This document shows positions 35,893 to 44,795 of a stretch of 64,000 nt of DNA, one piece after another (the stretch's first letter is position 1; each line of letters begins with the position of its first letter). The stretch lies in NCBI GenBank assembly GCA_002455955.1, contig DKLZ01000075.1, forward strand, positions 21,375-85,374, in the 5' to 3' direction. Position numbers and translations under genes: made by a program. The notes beneath the pieces are model-generated. The model made no database searches, was not told the DNA's origin, and was given only the letters and a program-made list of their open reading frames with translations. The stretch comes from Dehalococcoidia bacterium UBA6627 (lineage in GTDB: Bacteria; Chloroflexota; Dehalococcoidia; UBA2979).

Positions 35893-36981
35893 TCAAGCTA
35901 TTTCGTTTTTTTGATATCTGATTAACACCCAAATCACGATAGGGGCACCGATAAGTGCGGTTATCGCATTCAATGGCAAAACTGTATCTCGCCCCGGAAA
36001 TTGGGCTACGATCTCAGAAAGTAACGCGATGATCGCACCAGTCATGATCGTTGCCGGGATGAGAACGAAATGATCTGATGATTTCATGATCATTCTTGAA
36101 ATATGAGGCGCTGCTATGCCTAAAAATGCGATTGGTCCACAACAAGCTGTTACTGTTCCTGCACAAATAGCCGCACTTGTAAGGGTAATAATTTTTACAA
36201 GCCGTACGTTGATGCCGATCGATCTTGCATAGTCTTCGCCAAACAGAATTGCATTCAGCGGTTTCGCACTTGCCATAGCAATCGTCGAACTCAGTATGAG
36301 CAGGGGGGCCGCCCACGTTAATCCACGCCATCCTGGAGCTCTAAATGAGCCGAATCCCCACGATATATATCGCTGTATACTCTCCGGCTCCGCATATGCA
36401 ATTAAGAGTGTGATTCCAGAAGTCAAAACGTAAGAAATCATCAATCCGATGATCAGTAGTACACCAACCGACCGCACTCGTTGCGCTACCAGTATGATGA
36501 TTAAGAGAACTGCTGCAGCACCAAGTATTGCATTCAAGGTTGTTGCTGATGTAAATCCCCAACCAAGGGATGAAGCAAATTCGGTTGCTGGTGCGGCATT
36601 GCTAATTAGCACTGTTAATGCGACACCCCAGGTAGCTCCTGCTGTGACCCCTAATACTGATGAATCAGCAACCGGGTTCCGAAACAGTGTCTGCATTTGT
36701 AGACCAGCTACACCCAGTGAACCTCCAACGATTATAGCTGTGATTGTCCGTGGGATTCTTATTTCCCAAACGATGGTATTCCAAGCTTCATTACTGCTTT
36801 CATGCGCAAGAAGAATATTGTTTAGTTCTGAAATCGGAATTTCTACTGACCCAAGAGCGATCCCGAGCAGCACTAGCACTACAAGAATCGGGGCGCACAA
36901 CAGAAATATGAAGTAAATATCGCGTGTTTTTTTGTAATCTCTGGAAATCAGAGCATCTTGTCTTGGGTCTGATAACGACAT
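35893..36981 (-). CDS. btuC-like: FecCD/BtuC-family ABC transporter permease
   Basis: A 362-residue inner-membrane protein with about ten predicted helices. Typical family blocks are TIVWEIRIPRTITAIIVGGS, LQTLFRNPVADSSVLGV, and near the end CGPIAFLGIAAPHISRM plus GRDTVLPLNAITALIGAPI. It forms the channel for an iron-chelate or cobalamin importer. It lies between the binding protein and ATPase genes on the minus strand. Confidence 0.92.
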   Translation of the reverse strand: MSLSDPRQDALISRDYKKTRDIYFIFLLCAPILVVLVLLGIALGSVEIPISELNNILLAHESSNEAWNTIVWEIRIPRTITAIIVGGSLGVAGLQMQTLFRNPVADSSVLGVTAGATWGVALTVLISNAAPATEFASSLGWGFTSATTLNAILGAAAVLLIIILVAQRVRSVGVLLIIGLMISYVLTSGITLLIAYAEPESIQRYISWGFGSFRAPGWRGLTWAAPLLILSSTIAMASAKPLNAILFGEDYARSIGINVRLVKIITLTSAAICAGTVTACCGPIAFLGIAAPHISRMIMKSSDHFVLIPATIMTGAIIALLSEIVAQFPGRDTVLPLNAITALIGAPIVIWVLIRYQKNEIA

Positions 36982-37022
36982 GCTGAACTCATCGATAATT
37001 CGTTATTATCCGGCCGTTATTA

Positions 37023-38318
37023 TTATTCTGGTAGTCGTTTATACCATTCGATTTGATGGTCATTTAATAGATCGGGATGTGTGATCTTTATCAGGTCCGC
37101 TAAGAGCAAGTCAGGTCGGGACGCGGCACGCTCGAAATAGTCATCCGCACCTTGTTCATTCACCATGCGAGTGTGAGTCCATACGTTCGCATTCTTGATC
37201 GATTTCAACTTCCCGTATCGAGGATCTTCGTTCAAACCTTGGGCGATCGTTTTCCACTGTGCCGGGGCGTTAATCCAGATATCAGCAGAAGCACCATCAA
37301 GTAAGACAGCTTCTAAGTCCAGATGCAGCGATCCAGTTCCCGGAGTACTCTCCCAGATATATCGAATATTCGCATCTCTAAGAAGATTCGCTATATAGGA
37401 TGATCCTCCTGGTGCATAAAATGTCCCTTGAAACGCTGCACCTACTAGAGCTGTTGGTATCTCAGACGCTTTCGCAGCAATCGCAACGGTCTCGCTATAT
37501 CGTTTAGCTATGTCTTCTATATAGGTTGTTGCGGCTGCTTCTTCATTCAGTAACACACCCGTAACCAACAACCATTCCGCTCGCCCGAGCGCTGATGTCT
37601 CTAACCAGTCCATCCAATGAACGACAGGAATATCAAGATCCATCAGCTTCGGATAGGAAGGATCGGCGAACCCATTCGATAACAAGACATCTGGACCGGA
37701 TTCAATCACAGCTTCAGTACCAACTTCAAAATTCCCTGCGAATTCCACTACATTGTTCTCAGATATGTGCTGCAGCACTTCCGAAGATGAGATATAGGAA
37801 GTCTGAGCTACTCCGGTAATTTTCGACACAGATTCAAACTCAATAAATGATGGATATTGTGTTGTTGACGATAAAAAAGCAGATCGTATAGGTGTACTAA
37901 TAATTGGCATGTCAATGTCAGGATCAGGAGCGCCGCATTTCACCAAAGCAAATGACTGCTTATCAGTCATGTCAGTCTCATTAATCGTTAGTACTCTATA
38001 AGATTTATAATATTCTATAGAGAACCCACTCGCATATGAAACATCTGCCTTTACTGGAAAATAATCATATCCACCATCAAATTTATTATCTGGTATACAG
38101 GAAGAATTAACATCTTCCTGATGCACTAAGGTACTTTCGCTTTGAATATCATTATTGTTAACAACATTCTGAGATGATGGGGATGCTTCAGGCACCTGTA
38201 CGACGAGGTTTTCGTCATCGTGATCAGCGCACCCAGCCATAACCAGCAAGCAAATAAAAACTGAGACCACCATCCGAAGATGGCATGCCGGAATTAAACA
38301 TAGTAAATAGTGATTCAT
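37023..38318 (-). CDS. btuF-like: ABC transporter substrate-binding lipoprotein, likely cobalamin
   Basis: A 431-residue TroA/BtuF-fold binding protein. The signal peptide ends in a lipobox (LLVMAGC) near residue 30, so it is membrane-anchored outside the cell. A Ser/Asn-rich linker follows. Binding-protein blocks include GAAFQGTFYAPGGSSYIANL and ADIWINAPAQWKTIAQ. It is the first gene of the transporter operon, and its start lies about 48 bases from the riboswitch. The ligand call rests on that riboswitch. Confidence 0.87.
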   Translation of the reverse strand: MNHYLLCLIPACHLRMVVSVFICLLVMAGCADHDDENLVVQVPEASPSSQNVVNNNDIQSESTLVHQEDVNSSCIPDNKFDGGYDYFPVKADVSYASGFSIEYYKSYRVLTINETDMTDKQSFALVKCGAPDPDIDMPIISTPIRSAFLSSTTQYPSFIEFESVSKITGVAQTSYISSSEVLQHISENNVVEFAGNFEVGTEAVIESGPDVLLSNGFADPSYPKLMDLDIPVVHWMDWLETSALGRAEWLLVTGVLLNEEAAATTYIEDIAKRYSETVAIAAKASEIPTALVGAAFQGTFYAPGGSSYIANLLRDANIRYIWESTPGTGSLHLDLEAVLLDGASADIWINAPAQWKTIAQGLNEDPRYGKLKSIKNANVWTHTRMVNEQGADDYFERAASRPDLLLADLIKITHPDLLNDHQIEWYKRLPE

Positions 38319-38365
38319 GGATTATCGTCCGCCCGTTTCCACGCGGTGTGGTTTATCGATATGCA

Positions 38366-38464
38366 TTCAAGTAGGTCGACCTGACTGGCCAGCTAGATTG
38401 TTATCTGCTGGATCGACAGTTGCGGGACAGTATCGGGCTCTCACCGAATTTCGCCTGACTTGAA
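38366..38464 (-). promoter_or_regulatory. Cobalamin riboswitch (short form)
   Basis: Read on the minus strand, P1 is TTCAAGT (38458-38464) pairing with ACTTGAA (38366-38372). Inside are the B12-box-like core TCGGTGAGAGCCCGA, then CTGTCCCGCAACTGT (around 38416-38430), a stem CCAGC...GCTGG, and the end CAGTCAGGTCGACCT (38373-38387). These are the conserved blocks of cobalamin aptamers. The compact size fits a class II/variant aptamer. It sits in the leader of the btuF-like gene and would repress uptake when B12 is plentiful. Confidence 0.85.
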
Positions 38465-38703
38465 CAGTGCTAATGATATGTCATGATTGCGGCAACAACA
38501 AAGAGTCTTCCAAAGCCCTGAGTGAGCTGATCAGTCAAGCCATAGCAAATAATCGCAGCCGCTACTGGTTAGAGGGATCACGTCAAACGAATCCGAACAA
38601 TCTTCAATATTAAGAGCTGTTACGAAACCGCGGATGAACATCATGCGAAGGTTTTGAAACCGTCCTTAAGGTCTAAAGGTATTCTGTTATCAAACAGAGA
38701 TAG

Positions 38704-39123
38704 CTAAGCGGTAACTAAGGCAAGAATATCGTGAAGCGTCCCAGTCCACGGGAGTCCAATTGTCCTATAGCCTTCCATATCTCCTGTGACACGAACGTAA
38801 TTACGTCGAAATTCTTCGCGGTCCGGACCATCAGCCTCCGCATTCGTCAGACGGGCGTACGGCAGAACTTTTTCGTACGGAACGGTGATTGTCACGTCAG
38901 CATCAGCAAGCACCCCGGCTCCCACCAGCACGGTCCCATTACTCACCACGACATGCCAGCCAAGACTTGATCCATCCGGGCTGAGATGCGCAGGAGGATC
39001 AGTGAATTCCTCACAAAATGATGACTCGATTCCATCTAGATCAAACCCTTCACAGGACTCAACAATCGCCTGACGGGCGTACGAAATCCACTCACTGCTG
39101 GCAAATTCAACCTTGGCACTCAT
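38704..39123 (-). CDS. SCP2-like sterol/lipid-transfer domain protein
   Basis: A 139-residue protein with the SCP2 fold pattern: a long N-terminal helix region, GWHVVVSNGTVLVGAG, then ADVTITVPYEKVLPYARL and a hydrophobic C-terminal helix. In the family such domains bind acyl-CoA or hydrophobic ligands. I chose ATG 39123, 5 bases after GGAGG; a GTG one codon upstream is possible. The region 38465-38703 behind it holds nothing I recognise. Confidence 0.65.
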   Translation of the reverse strand: MSAKVEFASSEWISYARQAIVESCEGFDLDGIESSFCEEFTDPPAHLSPDGSSLGWHVVVSNGTVLVGAGVLADADVTITVPYEKVLPYARLTNAEADGPDREEFRRNYVRVTGDMEGYRTIGLPWTGTLHDILALVTA

Positions 39124-39316
39124 CACATCCTCCTTCAGAAATCAAAAGTGGCTCGGTGCTTCTCATCTTTCACTCAAAAGAAGATAGATTACGCATAACA
39201 CAGCGAGTCAACCTACTTAGAACGCTTTATTGTAGGAATATCCTCAAAGAATTAACCACAATAAACCGTCTCAGTGCTCCTGATCCGTGAATGAAGCCTC
39301 GCCTGCACCTTCCGAA

Positions 39317-39333
39317 CCGTCCGAACCGGACGG
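39317..39333 (-). terminator. Hairpin after the mini-protein gene
   Basis: CCGTCCG (39317-39323) pairs with CGGACGG (39327-39333) around AAC. It lies 15 bases past the stop of the minus-strand mini-protein gene. No clear T-tract, so it could be a terminator or a stabilising end. Confidence 0.4.
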
Positions 39334-39348
39334 CTTAAGATCCATCTC

Positions 39349-39552
39349 TCAACATCCAGGCTCTCCGGTATTTCCGCAGCAATTGGATCCTGTTCGAAGC
39401 TTCGTCCAGTTGTTGCGAATCGCAAGCCGGAGCTTTTCGTTGAATGAACCCTCAAAATTTTTCCAGTTAGCAAACAGTCCGCGAAATGATGGTCGTGATT
39501 CAACTGGTCTACACATAATGATGGCCTGACCTCGATCTCCTTTATTATTCAA
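39349..39552 (-). CDS. Cys-rich mini-protein ending in CCGNTGEPGC
   Basis: Up to 67 residues (TTG start at 39552), or 55 from ATG 39516. It has an aromatic/basic middle (FRGLFANWKNFEGSF, LRLAIRNNWTKLRTG) and ends exactly with CCGNTGEPGC. Such a three-Cys, two-Gly C-terminus looks like a metal or cluster ligand motif and is unlikely by chance. I recall similar CCGxxGxPGC tails in small proteins but cannot name a family. No strong ribosome-binding site. A hairpin follows the stop, which supports a gene on this strand. The rest of 39124-39672 shows nothing else. Confidence 0.5.
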   Translation of the reverse strand: MNNKGDRGQAIIMCRPVESRPSFRGLFANWKNFEGSFNEKLRLAIRNNWTKLRTGSNCCGNTGEPGC

Positions 39553-39672
39553 TGGAGTATCGTGCCTGCCCTCGCTCTAGTCGATTGCTCCAAAAATTTA
39601 GCAATCTGAAAGATACCTGACCAAATCTCATGAGCAGCTACCATGCACAGGTACCACCAAGGGGACAGCAAC

Positions 39673-42117
39673 ATGCTCGATGGAGTGCGAGTCGTAGATC
39701 TAAGTACTGACGTCGCAGCTGGGTACGCCGCAAAACTATTCGCGACCTATGGAGCTGATGTCATCAAAGTGGAGGCACCAGAAGGTGATCCTACACGTCG
39801 TCTCTCACCAAGCGCCGATAGCGACCCGAATGCTGGCATTCTCTTTGCCTACGTCAACAGCGGCAAACGGAGCGCAGTCCTAGATATGGATGACGAATCG
39901 CAGCGCGCTTCCTTGATGCAACTGCTAGCAACTGCTGATGTGATCTTCGATTCTTCGACACCGGGAACACTCGCACAACGAGGTGTACACCTCACCGCAG
40001 TAGCAACCGAACATCCGGCCCTGATCGTTTGCTCGATCACTCCCTTCGGGCAAGACGGACCGCGGGCTCATTGGCACGCGACAGCACTCACAGCCTTTGC
40101 AGCTGGAGGCGAAATGGCGCTTTGCGGAGACGAAACTAAGCCGCCGCTGAAAACTGCAGGCCATCAGGCATACTTCCAGTCCGGTCTCCATGGCTTCGCC
40201 GCAGCAAGTACCGCGCTTTTCGCCTCCAGAGAGAGTGGGATCGGCGAGTTACTGGACATCTCAATCCAAGAAGTACAAGCCTCCACACTCGAAGGAGCCG
40301 GGCCAGCAGCAATGGTAAGAGGGAGCGATTCGGAGCGAACCGGTAATTCACTCAGCGCAATGTGGAGAATCTATCCGTGCGCTGACGGATGGGTAGGACT
40401 GGCATCATTACCGCGCCAGCAACGAGCCGTATTCGAATGTATCGGGCACCCGGAGCTCGTGGTAGATAGTCGAGCATTTGTGACCGACACTGAAACTGAC
40501 GCACTGAGAACGGCACTGATTACCGAGTGGACCACCCGGCACACCGCGAAAGAAATTTACGAAGCGGCCGGTCACCATCGGGCTCCTTTCTCATTGATCC
40601 TTGAGCCGCCTGAACTAATCAACTGGCAGCCTCTACGCGAGAACAATTTCTGGCAAGAGATCAAGCATCCAGTCTTGGAAAGATATGTGACCCCTTCTGG
40701 GCCAATCATGATCGATGGCAATCGCGGTAATGATCAGCGTGCACCGTTATTAGGAGAGCACACCAGCGAAGTACTCAAGGAGATCACAAAATCTGAGGTT
40801 CGATCGCAAGTAAAGATGAGCCCGTCTAGCGCCGCCGAAATCCGCGGCCTCCTCGATGGTGTTCGAGTACTCGATCTCTCGGCCGTCTGGGCTGGACCCT
40901 ACGCTACGCGATTCCTCGCCGATCATGGGGCTGAAGTAATTAAGATCGAAGGGCCGCAGTCACCGGACGTTATTCGATTCCTGGGCGCTTACGGTAGTGA
41001 CCCACTTATCTACAACAAGTCTGCCTACTTCAACGAGTACAACCGCAACAAAAAGAGTCTCACTCTCGATTTCAAGAACTCCAAAGGAATCGAAGTCTTC
41101 AAACAACTCGTGCGCGACGCCGATGTAGTAATTGAAAACTGGAGTTCTGGTGTCGCCAGTCGGCTCGGTGTTGGTTATGACGATTTGCGTAAAATCAATC
41201 CTGATATCGTATTTGTCTCAATGCCAGGTTTCGGGCATGACGGTATCGAAGCTCAGCGTATCGGATATGGCCCGACTATCGAACAAATGGGCGGTCTCGT
41301 GGCACTTCAGGGATACGAAGGTGAATCGCCGCACAAGAGTGGAATTTCTTACGGCGACCCAATTGCTGGAGTCACAGCTGCCGCCGCCGTAGCACTTGGA
41401 TTACTGCGTCGCCGACAAACTGGAGTAGGTTGCTACGCGGTAGTCCCTCAGCGGGACATCATCATCGGGTTAATCGGCGAGTACTTGATTGCAGACTCAA
41501 TAAGACAACCACTACCGAAACGTATCGGTAATCGTGACTCATTATTCGCGCCACACGGTGTTTATCGAGCAAGAGATGATTCTGGGCGTGATCAAAAGGA
41601 TTGGTCAGGTGATGTAATCAGGCATTTCAATGAGAATTGGGTCGCAATCGCCATTGACAGCGATGAAACGTGGGAAGCATTGAAATCGGTGGTCGGTGAC
41701 CCACGCCTCGACCGAGCAGAATATGAAACAATGGCTGGGCGCAAAGCAGCCGAAGCGGAAATCGACGCAGTGCTAGCCGATTGGTTACGAGATCGCGAAC
41801 AGACGGACGCTGCTGAGCAACTTCAAGAAGCTGGCATCTCAGCCTCTCCAGTACTCACACCACTAATGCTTACTCGCGATGAGCATCTCCAGTCACGTAA
41901 CTTTTATCTGAAATACAACCACAAGGATGCTGGGGAACATATAACCTCACGCCCCCCCTGGCGATTATCGCGTCGAACGGTCACCGACATACGACCTGCT
42001 CCTCGTTTTGGAGAGCACAATCAAGAAATACTCAGCTCACTTGCTGATATGGACGATGAACTTATCGAGAAGCTGTACGCTGAGGGAATCGTTTCCGACG
42101 TTCCTCTACAACCCTAA
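39673..42117 (+). CDS. Double-domain CaiB/BaiF CoA-transferase family III protein
   Basis: An 814-residue protein with two full CaiB domains in tandem, each starting with LDGVRVxDLS (residue 2 and near residue 392). Class III transferases move CoA between carboxylic acids through a catalytic Asp. The first domain keeps it in the LLDISIQE segment (near residue 191); the second has GCYAVVPQRD at the equivalent place (near residue 588), with no Asp in register. Single-domain members dimerise as interlocked rings, so the fusion may form the pair in one chain. ATG 39673 has AGGGGA upstream. Confidence 0.9.
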   Translation: MLDGVRVVDLSTDVAAGYAAKLFATYGADVIKVEAPEGDPTRRLSPSADSDPNAGILFAYVNSGKRSAVLDMDDESQRASLMQLLATADVIFDSSTPGTLAQRGVHLTAVATEHPALIVCSITPFGQDGPRAHWHATALTAFAAGGEMALCGDETKPPLKTAGHQAYFQSGLHGFAAASTALFASRESGIGELLDISIQEVQASTLEGAGPAAMVRGSDSERTGNSLSAMWRIYPCADGWVGLASLPRQQRAVFECIGHPELVVDSRAFVTDTETDALRTALITEWTTRHTAKEIYEAAGHHRAPFSLILEPPELINWQPLRENNFWQEIKHPVLERYVTPSGPIMIDGNRGNDQRAPLLGEHTSEVLKEITKSEVRSQVKMSPSSAAEIRGLLDGVRVLDLSAVWAGPYATRFLADHGAEVIKIEGPQSPDVIRFLGAYGSDPLIYNKSAYFNEYNRNKKSLTLDFKNSKGIEVFKQLVRDADVVIENWSSGVASRLGVGYDDLRKINPDIVFVSMPGFGHDGIEAQRIGYGPTIEQMGGLVALQGYEGESPHKSGISYGDPIAGVTAAAAVALGLLRRRQTGVGCYAVVPQRDIIIGLIGEYLIADSIRQPLPKRIGNRDSLFAPHGVYRARDDSGRDQKDWSGDVIRHFNENWVAIAIDSDETWEALKSVVGDPRLDRAEYETMAGRKAAEAEIDAVLADWLRDREQTDAAEQLQEAGISASPVLTPLMLTRDEHLQSRNFYLKYNHKDAGEHITSRPPWRLSRRTVTDIRPAPRFGEHNQEILSSLADMDDELIEKLYAEGIVSDVPLQP

Positions 42118-42165
42118 TGTTTGGAGCGTCCAACAGAGAGGAACGGCACAAGGCGGAGCCGATAG

Positions 42166-43167
42166 TTGACCGCCGAGCCACCTGATATGGAATACACGAC
42201 TTTGGGAAATACCGGTCTACACGTCAGTGTCGCAGGCCTCGGAGCTGGTGGATTCAGTCGAATCGGACAGGGCACCGGGAAAACTGAGGCAGAATCAATC
42301 TCGATTGTGAGACAGTCCCTCGATCTGGGTGTGAACTTTATCGACACGGCTGCGAGCTATGGAACTGAGTCGATCATCGGTAAGGCGCTAAAAGGAATTG
42401 ATCGAGACGCATTCGTGATCTCAACAAAAGCCACCGTCGGAAGCAAAAAATCAAATGGGGATGGCGCCGACTCAGGTTTGCGCTCCCCGGAAAATGTGGT
42501 CGCGAGTCTCGACAACTCACTTCGAAATCTTGGGCTCGACTGTATAGATGTGTTCCATTTGCATCGCGTATTGCCAGAGACCTACACATACGCACGGGAT
42601 GTACTCGTACCAGCACTAGCTATCGAGCAACGTAAAGGAAAGTTCAAGTTCCTTGGCGTTACAGAAGCACCGGAGGACAAACATCACGAGTCTCTAAATC
42701 AAGCAATCAACGAAGATTGCTACACCGTGATCATGGTGGCCTATTCCATGCTAAATCAGTCCGCTCGAACACAACTCTTTCAGAAGACACTCGATAAGGG
42801 AATCGGAGTTCTCATCATGTTCGCGGTTCGGCTCCTGTTCAGCGAACCTGGTCGATTAAACCGTGTGATCGGTGAACTAGTAGATCAGGGGCGGCTGCCA
42901 GCAGAGATTATGAACGATGGGGGCACTCTCGGATTCCTAATTCACGAAAACGGCGCCCTCAACATAGTTGATGCGGCTTACCGTTATTGCCGGCATACGA
43001 TTGGTACAGATGTAGTGCTATTTGGAACCGGTAATCCTGACCACGTTCAAGCGAACGTAGAATCGATCCTGAGACCACCGCTTCCCGCAAAGGATGTCGA
43101 ACGCCTCGAATCAATATTCGGGGCGCTCACAGGTATTGGGCTAGACAGACCTGGGAAGAGTTCTTGA
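42166..43167 (+). CDS. Aldo/keto reductase
   Basis: A 333-residue TIM-barrel oxidoreductase. It shows the catalytic tetrad: Asp and Tyr in FIDTAASYG, Lys in VISTKAT and His in DVFHLHR. The cofactor end is VVLFGTGNPDHVQANV. The start TTG 42166 has GGAG 7 bases upstream; ATG 42187 is the alternative. It follows the CaiB gene by 48 bases. Probably reduces or oxidises a small carbonyl/sugar; substrate unknown. Confidence 0.92.
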   Translation: MTAEPPDMEYTTLGNTGLHVSVAGLGAGGFSRIGQGTGKTEAESISIVRQSLDLGVNFIDTAASYGTESIIGKALKGIDRDAFVISTKATVGSKKSNGDGADSGLRSPENVVASLDNSLRNLGLDCIDVFHLHRVLPETYTYARDVLVPALAIEQRKGKFKFLGVTEAPEDKHHESLNQAINEDCYTVIMVAYSMLNQSARTQLFQKTLDKGIGVLIMFAVRLLFSEPGRLNRVIGELVDQGRLPAEIMNDGGTLGFLIHENGALNIVDAAYRYCRHTIGTDVVLFGTGNPDHVQANVESILRPPLPAKDVERLESIFGALTGIGLDRPGKSS

Positions 43168-43225
43168 TGCAATCGAGAGCAACGATCTAGACATCGACTA
43201 AACAAACGGCTCAGGACTTCAATTT

Positions 43226-43450
43226 TCAGCGTTGAAGAAAACCCGCCTCAGAATGTGCAGCGCCCCCTACTTCATTCAGTAGTCTCGCAGCATTACCACC
43301 CAGCCATCGATCTCTGACATGACGAAGTGGTACGTCAGGCATCTCCTGCACTGCAAGGGCATATGGAATCAGATTGTTCGTCACGAACAGCACAAGACCG
43401 CTCAATAATGAAGAGCCCCTGAGAGACCTGTTAGTGTGCTGATAACATCC
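43226..43450 (-). pseudogene. C-terminal remnant of an amidohydrolase-2 family protein
   Basis: Read on the minus strand, the frame ending at TGA 43226-43228 gives IPYALAVQEMPDVPLRHVRD followed by RWLGGNAARLLNEVGG and a short tail. The LGGNAARLL block is the usual end of PF04909 amidohydrolases. Upstream, a stop codon and no catalytic part are found, so about 75 residues survive. It fills most of the 341-base gap between the neighbouring plus-strand genes. Confidence 0.6.
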
Positions 43451-43508
43451 TGAACGCTAGCAAACGATATGACAGTTAGCTGGTTGCGCCGCATCGAAAG
43501 GATTTCCC

Positions 43509-44702
43509 ATGATCACCCGCTTCTCCTCTCTATACGCTGGGCACGTCGACTTGGAAGATATGGGCCAAGAAGCAACACCAGCTAACGAACGACGCCTGCC
43601 GAACGAACATCTCGCGACAGTATTTTCCAAAACTGAAGCGATGGCCGTGTGCATGGACAAGAATGGCTACGACACGCTGTGGTTGGCTGAACATCATTTT
43701 CAGCACGAAGGATACGAATGCATCCCCAATCTAATGATGATGGGTGTGCATTTGGCACACCTCACAGAAACTCTCAAGATTGGCTGTGGATTCAACGTTG
43801 CGCCAATGTGGCATCCACTTCGCCTAGCCGAAGATTATGCAACCGCAGACATACTCACGGGCGGAAGGATGGTCTTCGGGGTAGGTCGCGGTTACCACAC
43901 ACGCGAAGTTGAAAGTCTCGGTGGCCCAATGCTCGATCAGGACGAGAATCGTGATTATTTCGAGGAAGCAACGTCGGTCATCTTAAAAGCGTTCGAAAAC
44001 GAGTCATTCTCACACAGTGGCAAGTATTTTAACATCCCTCCGAACATTCCTTATCGTGGATATGATCTTGAGGAACTCACTCTGGTTCCACGACCAACCC
44101 ATCCGGTCGAGTGCTGGCAACCGATCGTAAGTGCAAGCGAACGTGGACTTGACTTCATGGTCAAGCACGGAATCAAAGGTGTTGTTGGAGGTGGTTCAGC
44201 GCTGATGTCAGAAGGGCCGGTAGCAGCGTATCGTGACGCGCTTGCTCGATCAGGAATCGAGTCTGATCTCGGTGAAGGACTATCTGTTGGTATCAACTTC
44301 CATTTGGCAGACACGAAAGAACAAGCGATCAAGGAAGCAACACCTTTTTACGAGGAACACATCAAGATGTTCGCACCCCTCGGCTTCTTTAGAGGCCTGA
44401 ACGATGAGCAACTAGACGCAGTTGCACAGCGAGGTGGTTGGACACAGGCTGGAGTGCCTGGACTCGAAGAGGCATGTGAAAGTCGAAGCTGGTACTGCGG
44501 GCCGCCCGAAGGTTTTGTCGAGTATCTCCAAGAACTCAGTGAGAGCCTACCAGGACTTGAAATGGTTAACGTTCAATCAAGCATGGGTACCCCTCAGCAA
44601 GTACTGATCGAGCAACTCGAGTGGTTCGCAAGCGCAGTAATGCCTTCGTTCAGTGAGACTGCTGAAAAAGGTATCGATCCAGTGACAGTGCAGTCGGCGT
44701 AA
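43509..44702 (+). CDS. LLM-class flavin-dependent oxidoreductase
   Basis: A 397-residue bacterial-luciferase-like TIM-barrel enzyme that uses FMNH2 or F420H2. Typical blocks are YDTLWLAEHHFQ, GCGFNVAPMWHPLRLAEDYA, and GGRMVFGVGRGYHTREVESL. AAGGA lies upstream of the ATG. It begins a run of catabolic genes. Substrate cannot be inferred; related enzymes in marine Chloroflexota are thought to oxidise recalcitrant organics. Confidence 0.93.
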   Translation: MITRFSSLYAGHVDLEDMGQEATPANERRLPNEHLATVFSKTEAMAVCMDKNGYDTLWLAEHHFQHEGYECIPNLMMMGVHLAHLTETLKIGCGFNVAPMWHPLRLAEDYATADILTGGRMVFGVGRGYHTREVESLGGPMLDQDENRDYFEEATSVILKAFENESFSHSGKYFNIPPNIPYRGYDLEELTLVPRPTHPVECWQPIVSASERGLDFMVKHGIKGVVGGGSALMSEGPVAAYRDALARSGIESDLGEGLSVGINFHLADTKEQAIKEATPFYEEHIKMFAPLGFFRGLNDEQLDAVAQRGGWTQAGVPGLEEACESRSWYCGPPEGFVEYLQELSESLPGLEMVNVQSSMGTPQQVLIEQLEWFASAVMPSFSETAEKGIDPVTVQSA

Positions 44703-44795
44703 ACTATAAAATTCGGAGGTGTGGTAACGCTCAGTTCTTCGGTCGACACGCGTCCTAATCGAACACCCATGACATAGAAATCAGAAAGGAAACCA

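Noticed and set aside
34839..38318. Siderophore/iron uptake system
   Set aside because: The protein families allow iron chelates, but the leader carries a cobalamin riboswitch, which favours B12.
39287..39529. An 80-residue plus-strand protein opposite the mini-protein
   Set aside because: No ribosome-binding site and Ser/Pro-rich unspecific text; the minus-strand frame with the CCGNTGEPGC tail is more convincing.
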